The notes under the pieces were generated by a model. The model searched no databases, was not told the origin of the DNA, and saw only the letters and a list, made by a program, of their open reading frames with translations. DNA of 64,000 bases from Cristatella mucedo. Taxonomy: Eukaryota > Bryozoa > Phylactolaemata > Cristatellidae. Below, piece after piece: positions 21,320 to 32,320 of the stretch. The stretch is from assembly GCA_009760855.2 (NCBI GenBank), contig WPIO01000011.1, forward strand, positions 5,241,001-5,305,000. Direction: 5' to 3'. The position numbers and the translations under genes are program-made. Numbering within the stretch: position 1 is the first letter of the stretch; each line of letters begins with the position of its first letter.

Positions 21320-22344
21320 GATCTAACGGCGGCACGATGCTAACGCTGGGCGTGTGGACACGTGCGCCTGCTCGATCTGGGATTGATAGTGCCAATTGCT
21401 GCCTATAGATTCGCGAGTGCCAGAGCAGCGACGCTCGGTCCGAATCTTCATTGTTCGAAAGGTCGCTTCAAGCCAGAAGCAGTGCAGTTCCCTTGAGATG
21501 GCTAGCACTAAATCTCGGTTAGAAATGGCTAGCAAGATCTGATGATTAAGTGATGCGATCGCTGAGTTTCCAAGCCACCGCTCGTGCTAGGGTCTCGGAT
21601 CAGACTGCAAAAAGGGAGACCACGCCAAGTTTACTCAAATGATCATGATCAAGCTCGGAATTTTGAACGAGTGGTCGAACAATTGCCTCTTTTTTCAGAG
21701 GACAGGCGACTTCACCTGCAGCCAGGGAGCCGTCGGCAATTTCAGGTCGAGCGTCCGGGAGGTCACGCCGACGCTGCCGCGTCGGCGGCCGAGCGTCGCA
21801 GCAGCGACGACCGCCGCCGCCAGGCGGCGCTCAGAGACCGGTCTGCTTGCACCGCGCCGGTCTCAAGGCGAACAGTCCTAATCGGCTTACGAAGAGTCCG
21901 TCTTCGGGCTATCGCGAAGGCCTCGCGAACGGAGTCGGCCCGGATCGCGACGCGCTGGCGAAAGACCGGGGGGGTGGGCCTGGCAAGCACTTTTCTCCGC
22001 ACGCCCGCTCCGCACCGGCGTTGCCTCGAACGGCATACGAACGAATGCGGGACGCGAAGTTCGCCACGGACGCCACCGTGGCCGCCGCCGCAACCGCTTC
22101 ACGACTTAGCGGGCGGGTACTAGGCGAGGTGTGAGGCAGACGGTGCGTTGCGGGCATCCATCCCGCTCGACGCCGACGGCAGCGGCGTTTTTTAAAAGCG
22201 CTCGCGCAGTGTGTGTATTGACGCTGTCAAACGACGGCCTCGCCGCCGCCGCAAATTGCTGCCCGATACCGCGTCCCGCGATCCCAGAAAGCGCTTTCGC
22301 AGCGAGCGCGGCGCAGGCGCAGTGAAACTCCCAGCGGCCTCCGA
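21320..22344. other. Spacer and G+C-rich block
   Basis: CpG-rich from about 21.7 kb. The long frames (for example 21584-22123 plus, 179 codons) overlap others on both strands, so I do not support a gene. Confidence 0.4.
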
Positions 22345-22690
22345 CGCCGCGAGTGGATTGAATGCTCGCACTTCACGACCTCGAGGTCGTGGGTTCGAAT
22401 ACCGCAGTGGGCGATCCTGGTGAGCCGTGATGGCTCACACTAGGTAAGGCGGTTGCTTTCACGACTTTGGTCCCGAGGTCGTGGGTTCGATTCCTGCGGA
22501 GGGCGATCCTTTATCGCCACTGCAAGAGTGGTGATAGCCCTAAAAGGCTCTTCTGTCGCTATACAAAAAGAGGCTGTTTAATCAGCAAGGATTTGATTGC
22601 CAACTGAAAGCGCTGGCGACGATTGCCGTTTCGGGGCTCTTCTGCCGCTACGCAAATGACGCTGTTAAATCAGCCGATATTTATTATTTA
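22345..22690 (+). mobile_element. T1 SINE cluster: head, full copy, tail
   Basis: A partial head (22345-22425) ends in GTCGTGGGTTCGAATACCGC. It is followed by a full copy (22425-22590) with TAGGTAAGGCGGTTGC (A-box area), GTCGTGGGTTCGATTCC (B box), a GCAAGAGTGGTGATAGCC hairpin region and a GAGGCTGTTTAATCAGC end. A separate tail follows at 22630-22690. This is the reference copy for the T1 family. Confidence 0.75.
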
Positions 22691-22761
22691 TTCATTGTCA
22701 GAGTCGGGTGAGGGAGCATCGCCTCTTACCTCTCCACACCCAAGTGCAGCACCGTGACGAG

Positions 22762-22814
22762 ATGGCATCGCCGTCGCGAAGGCGTACACAGGGCGTCGTC
22801 GAGATCTACCTGAG
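22762..22814 (+). CDS. Candidate first coding exon
   Basis: An ATG with G at -3 and +4 opens a short frame, M-A-S-P-S-R-R-R-T-Q-G-V-V-E-I-Y-L, that meets a strong 5' splice site (CTGAG then GTAAGAG) at 22814/22815. Coding length is 53 nt, so the intron would be in phase 2. It sits at the edge of a CpG-rich block. I found no matching downstream exon, so this is only a candidate. Confidence 0.25.
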
Positions 22815-23890
22815 GTAAGAGCCAAGCGCCGTCTGACCGGCGTCCGTGGCGACGACGACGACGACGGCCGACGGATCCACCGTCTCGCGCGCGCCACTAC
22901 CGTTGACGGCGAGAGAAGCGCCGTCCGCGGCCGCCGCCGACGACGACGACGACGATCGCTTCGCGCGCCGACCTCCGACCTTGATTTCATCGTCCTCACG
23001 CGCGCGCTCGCGCTGGCGTCAGAGCGCGCAGGTGTCTTCTAGCTAAGTCGCGGTACGACCACACTGTTCGCTTGATCTTCGCCGGGAATCGCATCGCGAA
23101 GCGCATCGCAAAGCCGCCGGCCGGACGCCGCAGCGATCGAGCCATCTGAGGATGCCGACCTTCGCTCGCCGCGCATTGCGGCGGTCGGATTCCCTCGAAG
23201 GAGACGAGTGAAATTCCAGACGCCGCGGAGCAGTGAGCGCGCAGCAGCAACTTAGATAGCTTAAACGGATGGCGGCGGCGCGCAGAGAAATCGCCGAGCT
23301 GCGGGCGCGCGCCTCCGATAACGGCGCGACTTGAATGGAAGACTGCCGAACATTGGAAGGCAACTGCTCTTGTATGCGTAGCGGAGACTCCGTAGCGAAG
23401 AGGTTTCGAGGCCTTGGCTCTCCTTGACCCTCACTGACCGACTTGGAGCTGGAGCGCTGCAGCGGCGCCGCACAGGACGTCTTTTCTAAGCATCTCTCCG
23501 TTAGTCAGACCTGGCGGAAGCGTCGCGTCTTTCGCACGCGCCGCTTTCGCCCGATGGCAGCCGCCTATCGAGCCGCTTACACCCGTATGAGCACGGCGAC
23601 CTTTGTGAAATAAAGAAGAAAAGAAACCTCCGTTCAGTAACGGACTTCCGATTAGCCGGAAGACAGCGGGTCGAGCGCAGCGACCAGGCCAAGCCCGGCG
23701 GCGGCGGCGGCGGCGGTTTGGCTCCGGCACCGCGCGCTGGTTTCGCAGTCCGCGTGCTAGCCAGGGGCCCGCCCGAAGCTGCCGACGGCGGCAGGCCGAC
23801 CGCGAGCATAACGCAGGAGAAAAACAGTGCGCTAGACCGTACGCGAGCGCTTCGAATTCCCTACTGTGAGCTCCGAACTAAGAATGGCTG
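22815..23890. other. G+C-rich block, no confirmed gene
   Basis: Frames are open on both strands and rich in R, A and S. They may be intronic to the candidate exon at 22762. Confidence 0.4.
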
Positions 23891-23897
23891 CGTTTGC

Positions 23898-24400
23898 ATC
23901 AAGCAGCGCGTCAAATTCAAGGTTCTGTCACTTACTTGTATGTCCATTCATACTCTGGCTCCAGCCCATCTATTAGACTTACTTCTCCACCAGGCCAAGA
24001 ATTGTATGACTCGCTGTTCTGACTCAAACCGTCTAGCTATAACTCGTACGAGCCTCAAAACCCTTGAAGACCGAGCCTCAGGCTCCTTTGCTCCCAAAGC
24101 TCCCTGGAACTGGACTCACTTCCGACGCACTTCACAACGTAGCATGGCCAAATGGCATTTGAATAGCTGATGCTGACAATGATGCTTGATGCTTAAAACA
24201 CACTGCTTTATACAGCATCTAGTAGAATTTGTGATTCGTTCTTTGAGTTCACACGCGTGCTCGCCGGCGTTCAAAAGAAGCTACAGACGTATTGGTTTTG
24301 CTCAGCAAAACTTGCTCGGTCTTTATGAATCGTTCTTTGTGCGCATATGCGTGCCGACACTGTTCACAATGTCACTAACCATTTGACATGCTTCCTTCAC
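23898..24400 (+). pseudogene. LINE-A ORF2 C-terminus and 3' UTR, decayed
   Basis: Encodes F-K-V-L-S-L-T, then A-P-A-H-L-L-D-L-L-L-H-Q-A-K and L-K-T-L-E-D-R-A-S, parallel to L-K-S-F-G-D-R-A-F in the better copies. It continues into the GTGCCGACACTGTTCAC 3' UTR motif. The terminal hairpin is missing. Confidence 0.7.
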
Positions 24401-24985
24401 TGCATATCTATAGTCCCGAGACTTTTCAGGGCTCCATACAGTCATCATCATCCATACAATCATAATAAATCTCCATACAATCAGGCATCATGGGCGTATT
24501 ATCTTCAGGGTGACATACAATTGTTTCTTCACTGTTGTTACTAGTAAATGAGGCTGCCGAAGCAGCTGATCTTCACATTACGTGGTGCGCACATAGGCAG
24601 GATCCATTGCTCATACCGGGGCGCTAAAGCCCTGCCCCCTGCCCTGCCCTCGGTAAGCCAGCATCCATTTATACGGTCGCCATGGCATGTTTGCGAATAG
24701 GCTAGAAAGCGAACTGGTTTCTCATGAATAGTTACGCAGATATCGCAGTACTATCATTGTTACGCGCACATTCTCGAGCCCCTTAGCTCGATGTGCTCAC
24801 GCCTCCACCAACGGCCCGATGCTCTCGCCAGCCCATGCAACCGCCGCCGTGGCCGACCATAATCTTCTCCTCTCGCCGCCGGCATGCTTGCGAGTAATGC
24901 AAGCGGCGAACGATCGACCGCCGGCACTCGACAGCAGCTTCCGCTGAGCGCACGCATGCGCGGCCCTCGCGTTTTGCCGTGTAGA
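24400..24985. other. Spacer
   Basis: Nothing recognised. Confidence 0.4.
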
Positions 24986-24989
24986 TAGT

Positions 24990-26765
24990 ATTAATAATAA
25001 TAATAATGCATAATAAAGCGCCCTCAGAGAACTCAATCTTTTCGTAGGCGCTTTACCTTTGCTGCAAAGGGACATGCAATTGAATGGTAAGTAAAATCAT
25101 GCTTGAAAAACAAACTCAGTGAATAATATGGTTAGGGGTGACATGCACAAGGTCAGCATGCAAATGTGGTTAGTGACAGCATGCACAGTGTCAGCACGCA
25201 CAAGCACATGAAGGATGAATCACAGGGACCCACTAAATGCTGTCCTAAATAGGTGTGTTTTTAAGTTCCTTTTAAATGTGGTCAGGTCAGGGGATGTTCT
25301 GACGCAGGTCGGGAGGGAGTTCCAGGCTTTGGGAGCATACGAACTAAATGCACGGTCTCCAAAGGATTTAAGGTTTGTACGAGGTATTTCTAGACTTTTG
25401 GATTCCGAAAAGCGGGTGGTACGATGCTTGGCCTGATGGGGGAGTATGTCGGAGAGATAGGCTGGAGCCATAGAATGAAGTGACCTAAAAATGAGCGACA
25501 AGACCTTAAAGTCGATCCGTTGTTTGACTGGTAGCCAGTGCAGGTCGGCGAGAAGTGGTGTGATGTGGCAACTTCGACGCTCACGACAGACAAGCCTAGC
25601 TGCAGAGTTTCGCACCAGCTGCAATCGCCGGATCGCACATGCTGGTAGGCCAGTAAGCAGTGAGTTGCAGAAGTCGAGACCGGATGTCACGAATCCATGG
25701 ACCAACTTAGACGTGGTATGCTTATCTAAACAAGCCCGAATTTTAGCAATGTTAGGAAGCTGTGAAAATAGGCAGATTTGACTGTGGAGCTGATATGGTC
25801 GTCTAACGAGAGGTCGCTTTGGAATATGACACCTAGATTTCGAGCTGTTCAACAGGAGCTATGCTGGCAGCCTTTCCAATTTGTGAACCAAGCTGGGTTT
25901 GCCCATAACTAGTAAGTTAGTTTTATCATCGTTAAGTTTTAGAAAATTTGCTGCCATCCATGTGAGGATGTCATCAATACATGCAGCAAGTGAGTTGAGA
26001 GAATTTGAGGTGCTCGAAGGCTGGGAGGGATCAAAGCAAAGGTACAACTGAGTGTCATCCGCATTGAAGTTAGAGCCTAGATTGTGCTTGGCAATCACAT
26101 CAGCAAGAGGGAGAGTATAAACCACGAAAAGAACAGGACCTAGCACGGAGCCCTGAGGTACTCCATATTTCAGATATACCTCAGATGATCTTTGTCCATT
26201 CACGTCAATACTCTGGAGTCTCCCACTGAGATATGATCTGAACCATTGTAGAGCAATGCCAGTGATGCCCAGGCGAGATGAGAGGCGCTCTAGAAGAACT
26301 TTGTGATCGATGGTATCAAAAGCTGCCGAGAGATCAAGCAAAACAAGCAGAGACACTCTACCCATGTCTGCATTCCTACGTAGGTCGTTGTACAGGCAAC
26401 GCTGACTCTGTGGAGTGATTAGCTCTAAAGCCAGACTGGAACTTACTAGCAAGGTTTGAGGTTTCAATATATGAGTTCAGCTGGTCCACTACGACCCGTT
26501 CCAGTGTCTTCGATAGGAATGGTAGAAGGGAGACTGGGCGGTAGTTGCTTAAGTTCCCTTGGTCTAGTGTAGCTTTCTTGAGAAGTGGCCTGACTACAGC
26601 TTTATTGAAAGGTGCTGGGACATGACCTGAGGCTAATGACATATTAGTGATGTTAGTTATGCATAGCAGCAGCAGATCAATGCAACGTAGGAGCAGGACA
26701 GTGGGAATAGGCTCCAGAGGACTTGTTGTCTTCTTTGATTGAGATATGAACTTTAGGACGAGATA
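24990..26765 (-). mobile_element. LINE-A, longest well-preserved copy, 5'-truncated
   Basis: A 1.78-kb minus-strand copy starting in the linker before the RT domain and ending with the 3' UTR, the AAAGCGCC...GGCGCTT hairpin (about 25016-25055) and a (TTA)n tail (about 24990-25006). The endonuclease is absent, a typical incomplete-reverse-transcription truncation. Confidence 0.85.
25220..26660 (-). pseudogene. LINE-A ORF2 reverse transcriptase, frameshifted
   Basis: L2-type RT copies the element's RNA at the nicked target site. In order: V-V-R-P-L-L-K-K, N-Y-R-P-V-S-L-L-P-F-L-S-K near 26550, L-L-D-L-S-A-A-F-D-T-I-D-H near 26320 (first catalytic Asp), G-V-P-Q-G-S-V-L-G-P near 26150, N-A-D-D-T-Q-L-Y-L near 26060, then a C-terminal half with L-D-F-C-N-S-L-L-T-G-L-P near 25650 and K-R-N-L-K-T-H-L-F at the end. 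The frame breaks near 26400 and near 25855, and the catalytic box is NADD instead of YADD. It cannot make active enzyme. Three open segments remain: 26642-26376, 26467-25859 and 25852-25220. Confidence 0.85.
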
Positions 26766-27185
26766 GATGTCGAAGCTTAACGCTCACCTTACCGACGCCT
26801 GGCTGGTCAAACGGCGGCACCCCTTATTCGAGAGAGAACCGTGGAGATAGTTTCATTCAGCAATCCCACTCACGTCGCCGAAGAAGAGCCCCAGTGGGCC
26901 GCTCGCGGACGTGCAATCAAGAGATCTGCTGCCTGCTGCCTGACTCACGTCGCCCACGACGTCGGCGGTCGCCTACTGCTAGCGGCGAAGCCAGGCCCAG
27001 GGTACCAGGGGCAGCTCCGGTCTAGCGCTGCAGCGGACCGAGCAAGCGCCCAGTGGGGGAGGGGGCTTCAGCTGTAAAATGAAGCGGTGCTGCGGCAGCC
27101 ACCCCCTCCTTCCCCCCACCCCCGCCGGTGCTGAGCTGATGTAGGAGTGTGGGCGGTTCTGCAAGCGCTTTCTCCGGCCATCATA
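26765..27185. other. Spacer, G+C-rich in its second half
   Basis: No gene or repeat recognised. Confidence 0.4.
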
Positions 27186-27194
27186 TCTTAGCAC

Positions 27195-27258
27195 TCAGAG
27201 ATAGAAAGAAAGACAGATAGACAGCGAGTAAGAGACAGCGAGTAAGAGACAGAGAGAC

Positions 27259-27297
<39 letters not shown>

Positions 27298-27395
27298 CAG
27301 AGAGAGATAGAGAGTGAGAAAGAGAGAGACAAAGACAGACAGAGAGACAGACAGACACACAGACATACACATAGACATACACATAGACCGACACG
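27195..27395. repeat. (GA)n / (GACA)n compound microsatellite
   Basis: Mixed GA, GACA and ACAC units over about 200 bp. Confidence 0.95.
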
Positions 27396-27424
27396 CAGAC
27401 AGACTATTGACCACAGTCCTACCT

Positions 27425-27600
27425 TAGCTTCAGGGTATGGCGTTCTCGCTCACGGTCCAGGTTTTGATCCTGTAGCATTCACTTCATTATCGCCCAAAGC
27501 AAGAGGGGCGTGGTTTTAGCTCTTGATGTTCGCCGGCAAAGTGTCTTTGTTTGTAATAAACGAGAGAATACTCAATCAGCCTACTTTTACTTACATTTAC
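27425..27600 (+). mobile_element. Possible diverged T1 SINE
   Basis: AGGGTATGGCGTTCTCGCTC, then CCAGGTTTTGATCCTG and a TTTTAGCTCTTG...AATCAGCC end, follow T1 order at low identity. Confidence 0.35.
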
Positions 27601-27625
27601 TGAGATAGTAGTAGTAATATTAAAC

Positions 27626-27760
27626 TAGTGGATCCGCTGTATTGTTATAGCTGGCTATTCGGACGATAGTCAACGAAGGAGAACAGCGGACCCATTAATA
27701 TACTTTAGCATTCTCGTGGGCTAGGGTCGGGCATCGTTGTCAGTGCTGCAATGTCGATTC
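27626..27760. mobile_element. Palindromic GGGTCCGCTGTT repeat, copy 1
   Basis: Inverted arms GGATCCGCTGTA (27630-27641) and AACAGCGGACCC (27682-27693) flank a 40-bp core. Similarity to the copy at 63036-63160 continues past the right arm (GGGCTAGGGTCGGGCATC), so the palindrome is part of a larger repeat. Confidence 0.65.
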
Positions 27761-28014
27761 GGTTTTCTGGCGTGTGTGACTGCTCGCATATTTACACCGA
27801 CATAGCATTTACCTACGAGGTTTGCGAATCAATAATGAATAGAGAGCACGCGTAAGTGGGCAAAACAACCGATAAAGCAGAGAGGCAAAATAACACCTTA
27901 AGTGCGACAGCAGCTCGCGGAATTGTTTGCCACTCCGGGGTTTCACACTTAATGCGGTTTGAAAAGAGCGCAGCAGGTCACAAGCAAAAGCCATCCAGGC
28001 CCCGCTGCACTCAC

Positions 28015-28300
28015 AGCTCTAATCAGACTGCTCTCCTCCAGCTGCCGCCTGCAGCTCATCCTTTTCAGCAGCTCTGAGCTGCTACTTCCGTGCTACTCAC
28101 TACCTCAACTGCTCTCCTGACTCAGCTATGCTTCTCACTTTCTCTTTGCTGCATGAGATTAAGTCTGTTGGCTACCGAATTCATACCGAAAGTCGCTTAG
28201 GTTTTGGGTTCACTATATAAAACTCTCCTGCGAAACGCCCACATAGCCTTTGCGGCTTTGTGGAGTTACAGGCGGACGACGTAATATAACATAACATAGG
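28015..28300 (+). mobile_element. LINE-B 3' end
   Basis: Matches the final about 280 bp of LINE-B, from the CTCATCCTTTTCAGCAG region through GTTGGCTACCGAATTCATAC to GTGGAGTTACAGGCGGACG. The tail is (ATAAC)-like. Confidence 0.75.
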
Positions 28301-28651
28301 ACGTGGCTCATGCGAGGGCAAAGTGTAAAATGCCTTAATAGCGGTATTATTGCGAATATACGAAGGTCCGCCACGCCGCTTGCCGCCAGACCGAACGGTC
28401 CTCGAGCCAAGCAGCGAAGGCTGCGGCGCTACGCGCGGGCAAACATCGCGTGGGATCTCCGCCTCGAACACCCCAACAAAAACCAATAGGACACCGCGCT
28501 AGGCATTCAGTTTAAGAGCGTGCATCCGAATGGCGGCTGCAGGATTCGATGCTGCAATCCTGCACGCAGCTGCCCCGCATCGGTCGCGTTGCGCTTCGCT
28601 GCGCGTTTCTTAAGCGAGAAAGCAACTGAGCCAAGGATCGTAGGACTTCTC

Positions 28652-28863
<212 letters not shown>

Positions 28864-30687
28864 GCCTATCGTAGGACTTCCCGCTCTCTCGTAGGACTTC
28901 TCTCTCTCGCCTCTCGCGCGCGCGCACGCGTGGCGCGCCGCTTAGATGCCCCCCCCCCCCATGAAGCCACTGCGGTCCGCCGCTGCCGCCGATAGAAAAT
29001 TCGGCGTAGCTCATCGCGACGCTCTCCTAACGCGGCCCGGGCTGTGCTGTCTGATATTTCTCGCGCCCCTCCGCTGCACGGCGGCGAGCCGTGAGCTCGC
29101 GCGCGCGCTCTCGCTGATACTTTGCCGGCGCAAGTGAGCGGGCTGCACTTTTCTCCTCCGCACGCGAGCCTGGCCCTCCGCAAATCGCGGCGAGCGTGTG
29201 TGCGCGATCGTTTGAGTAAAAGCGTTCTCCTGTCGGAAACGTAGCGCGCCCTCTCAGCTGTAAACAAAAAAGAGCGCAGGGTGACGTCCTTGGCGAGAGT
29301 GCGAACGCACTCTCGCCTGTAACGTGGGCGCCGCGCGCTGCCAGCGACTAGCCGGCAACGAGCCGGAAGCTCTGGGAATGGGAATGGGAAGCGGCGGCAC
29401 ACAGCTGGCGCTCGAGAAACGCGAAGGCTGCGAGACGCATTCGGCGGCGGCGGCGGCGGCACAGGGCAAGCGGGAGGGGGGCCGCCGCCGCTGGAGCGTT
29501 GCTAAGCGACCGGCATTAGCCGCGCGCCAGCCGGCGCAGGCGAGCGCAATGCGCGACGCAGGCGAACGCAGCGAGAAAGTCGCGCGCTCCGCTCTCGGCA
29601 GCAGACAGCAGCTCTGCGGCGAGCGGTGCGGCTCGAGCGCGCAGCCGCAGAGCGAGGCGCGGCGCGCGCGATGCGCTGTTTCTTTCCAAAGACATTCTTT
29701 ATTCCGCATCGATTCGTATCGGCGTCGTTCGCGAGGTCTCGCGACGATCTCGCGGGCGCGCGCGCGCGCGCTATCGGCTGCCTCGCGCAGTGGCAAAAAC
29801 TAACCGGAAAACCGAGAGCGCGCTCGGGACTCTGCGACGCGACCGGGCAGCGACGCGCCGCTCCACCCGCGCGCATCTTCTTCTTCCGGTGCGCTCGCGC
29901 TCGCTCCGGTGTCGTCCTCGTTCGGACTCGACTGCCGGTCAGCCGACTACCGGCCAGCGACGTATTTCACTGTTACTCTTGCTAGCGCCAGTCGTTTCTA
30001 CCACTGGCCGCCGCCGCCCCAGCGCCTGCGACAAGTTTTCGCCCGGCCTGTCGTGGCGGCGGCAGCGGCGGCGGCGGCGAGTGACGCCGCAGTCAACCTC
30101 TTACCGCATCACCAAAGCACCACGGCGTCGGACCCCAGTTGAGGGCTCAAGATGTCTGACTGCTGCTAGAAGTTCGTGCTCGAGCGCGATCGCCGCGGCG
30201 GCGCCCGCGCACCCGCCGTGGCGTGGCAGTGGCGACCGACGACAGAGACGACGACCGCTGCAAGGCAGACGCCTCTCCGCCGCCGCCGCTGCTGCTGCTC
30301 GTGCAGCAGACGCGATCTTTCCATCTTCCGCAGTCCAACGCATTCTCGCGAGACACCAAAGTGAGGCGGGGCGTGCTCGTGTCGCCGCCTCCGCTTCCGA
30401 CGCCGCCGCCGCCGCTCGGTCGTCGGTGCGGGTGCCTCAAGGCGGCGCGGCGAGCTGTCCTCGGCTGGTCGCCAGCGCCGCTGCCGCCGCCGACACCGTA
30501 ATAGCGCCGCTGGTGACCCGCCAGAACCTACCGCCATCGCCGCCGCACGTAGGGTTGAGCCGCCCGCCTCTTTTCGCCGCGGCGGCGTCTCTGCCGCAGG
30601 CACCGCCGCGGGGACGCTGCGGTCACAGCGCTCTGCTGCGCGCCGGTCGGGCGAAGCCTTTCCTCCGTCGCCGACTCGTGCGCCGCC
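28864..30687. other. G+C-rich block downstream of copy 2 gene
   Basis: CpG-dense with GCC and CTG runs. Long frames (29790-30698 plus, 302 codons, and others) are open on both strands and low-complexity. It could hold the 3' UTR or further exons of the minus-strand gene at 31059, but I cannot delimit any. Confidence 0.4.
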
Positions 30688-31059
30688 TCAGCGGCTGACG
30701 CTGATGCGGCCGCCGCCTCCTCCGCCGCCGCCGCTGCTGCTGCTGCTGCTGCGGCGGCCTCCACCGCCGCCCGCGCTGACGCGGCTACCCGAACCTTTAG
30801 TGCCGTCCGCAACGGTCGGCGAGCGGCAGGGGGCGCCGGCGTCCGTGGGCGACGCGAGCGCCTGGTGGTCAGGGTAGACGAGGCCCCACGGGTCGCGGGG
30901 CAGCTCGAGGTACGGGTTCTCGCCGCAGTAGATCTTCAGCGCCGGGTCGGAGCGCGAACGTCTCACGAAGTCGTGCGGCGGCCACGACTGATCGATGATA
31001 GCGCCGTGCTCGAGGCAAGGGTTGAATCCGAAGACGATCTTCAGCGCGTCCGAACTCAT
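30688..31059 (-). CDS. Paralogous small protein, copy 2 (ALKI/GENPY motif)
   Basis: 123 aa from the Met at 31059, chosen because it aligns with copy 1 and lies 87 bp below a TATA box. In-frame Mets further up (31128, 31215) fall at or before the expected transcription start. Conserved residues: S3-D-A-L-K-I-V9, G11, P14, H18, W26-P27, R34-S35, then A40-L-K-I-Y-C-G-E-N-P-Y-L51 and D56, W58, L60. As in copy 1, the two halves repeat the pattern A-L-K-I-x-x-G-x-N-P-x-L-E...W. After residue 65 it is low-complexity, with Gly, Ser and Arg runs to the stop. No signal peptide or membrane helix. Conservation stops at the low-complexity boundary in both copies, which supports the first about 63 residues being the real domain. 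Function unknown. Confidence 0.65.
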   Translation of the reverse strand: MSSDALKIVFGFNPCLEHGAIIDQSWPPHDFVRRSRSDPALKIYCGENPYLELPRDPWGLVYPDHQALASPTDAGAPCRSPTVADGTKGSGSRVSAGGGGGRRSSSSSSGGGGGGGGRISVSR

Positions 31060-31145
31060 TCTCGCTAGCTCGCTCTCACTCTCTTTTGCCTCTAGCGCCA
31101 GTGACCGCGAGGTGGATGCTGGCTGCATCGGCGGCCCGCCGGCGG

Positions 31146-31152
31146 CTTTATA
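31146..31152 (-). promoter_or_regulatory. TATA box of copy 2
   Basis: The minus strand reads CCTTATAAAGCC, a consensus TATAAAG. Transcription would be expected to start near 31120, giving a 5' UTR of about 60 nt. Confidence 0.65.
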
Positions 31153-31385
31153 AGGGAGCGCCGGCCGCGGCGCCGCCGCCTCCGGGTCACAAGATGAAGG
31201 GCCTGGGAAGCCCACCCAGCCGGGGGCAGGCTTCTCAGGCCGGGGCAGCCCCGCCGTCAGAGCGCGTGCGCCGAGCCGGTGGGCGGGCGGCTGCTCCGGC
31301 TGGCGCTTAGCAGCGGCTCTCGATCGGCCAACTCAGCGGCGTAAAATAACACGTCCTCATTGTGCGCTTTCCGGGGGGGTTCTTT

Positions 31386-31429
31386 AGCCTGACCAAGACG
31401 GCGACGCAGCCGGCCGTCTTGGTCAGGCT
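31386..31429. repeat. Perfect 17-bp hairpin upstream of copy 2
   Basis: AGCCTGACCAAGACGGC (31386-31402) is followed after ten bases by its exact reverse complement (31413-31429). It lies about 240 bp above the TATA box. Confidence 0.9.
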
Positions 31430-31460
31430 CCGCCAACTAGCGGCGACTGGTGCCGAACGA

Positions 31461-31470
31461 GAGAGAAAGA

Positions 31471-31548
<78 letters not shown>

Positions 31549-31578
31549 ATTATTAGACGGGGAAAGAGCAGGGTTAGA

Positions 31579-31614
<36 letters not shown>
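31461..31614. repeat. Two (GA)n tracts
   Basis: 31461-31542 and 31581-31614, split by about 40 bp of non-repetitive sequence. Confidence 0.95.
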
Positions 31615-31619
<5 letters not shown>

Positions 31620-32264
31620 AACGAGAGTGGAAGTACTTGAGAGTAGTTGTACTTGGGCAGTGCGATGTGCAGTAGGAAGGCTGTCAAATAACTAACGCCC
31701 GCACTGAAGTGCTGTGTCACCGCTTTTAAGGGGCACGCTGGCGCCTCTGTTGACGTAGCCAGCATGCTCTCGAGAAGCAGCGGTTGACGGCACTCGATAG
31801 CCGGCGATGCTTAGGACGGCTCGGGAGAGATCTCTTAGAGAGGAGCTTCCGTTCGCAGTACCGTCTCGGCTCATCGTGAACGAGCTCTCTTCCTCCAAAG
31901 GAGAGAGCCCCGAAAGTGAATTGCTTCTACATCGCCATTGGCTATTGGTCTGCTCTGCAGCGCTCGACCAGCGAGAAAGGCGGCTTCGCGACGATGCACG
32001 AGACTTGAGAGCGCCACTAGAGGGCACAACGAGAAGCAAACGCCCGCATTTGTTCCGGAAAGGGAGCTCGAGGTCTTCAAAATTTCCGCCTCCTGACTGG
32101 GCTGCACGCCATCGGGCTAGTGAGGCTTATATTGATGATGTATAACGAAAATATATTGAAATATAGTGCCCTATTAGAACTAAATAGCTCTCTAGGCGCT
32201 TTACGTAAGCTGCAACTCTGCAGCATGTCAGTAAGATTAGTCATAGCATGCAGAGGGGCCAGCA
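31615..32264. other. Spacer
   Basis: No gene. A degenerate LINE-A-type hairpin (TAGTGCCC...CTAGGCGCTTTACG) lies at about 32156-32205, minus strand. Confidence 0.4.
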
Positions 32265-32320
32265 CGCATAATAATAATAATAATAATAATAATAATGCAC
32301 TTGATTAAGCGCCGTCAGAG
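32265..32320 (-). mobile_element. Extra LINE-A tail next to a full one
   Basis: An (AAT)n run with half of the terminal hairpin, directly abutting the tail of the next LINE-A copy. Confidence 0.6.

Noticed and set aside
22447-22520. Possible tRNA gene (B box GGTTCGATTCC)
   Set aside because: No cloverleaf can be completed, and the sequence continues into the repeated T1 SINE body, found at several other sites.
29790-30698. 302-codon plus-strand frame
   Set aside because: Several frames are open on both strands in this CpG-rich block; composition is R/A/S/P and no domain is visible.
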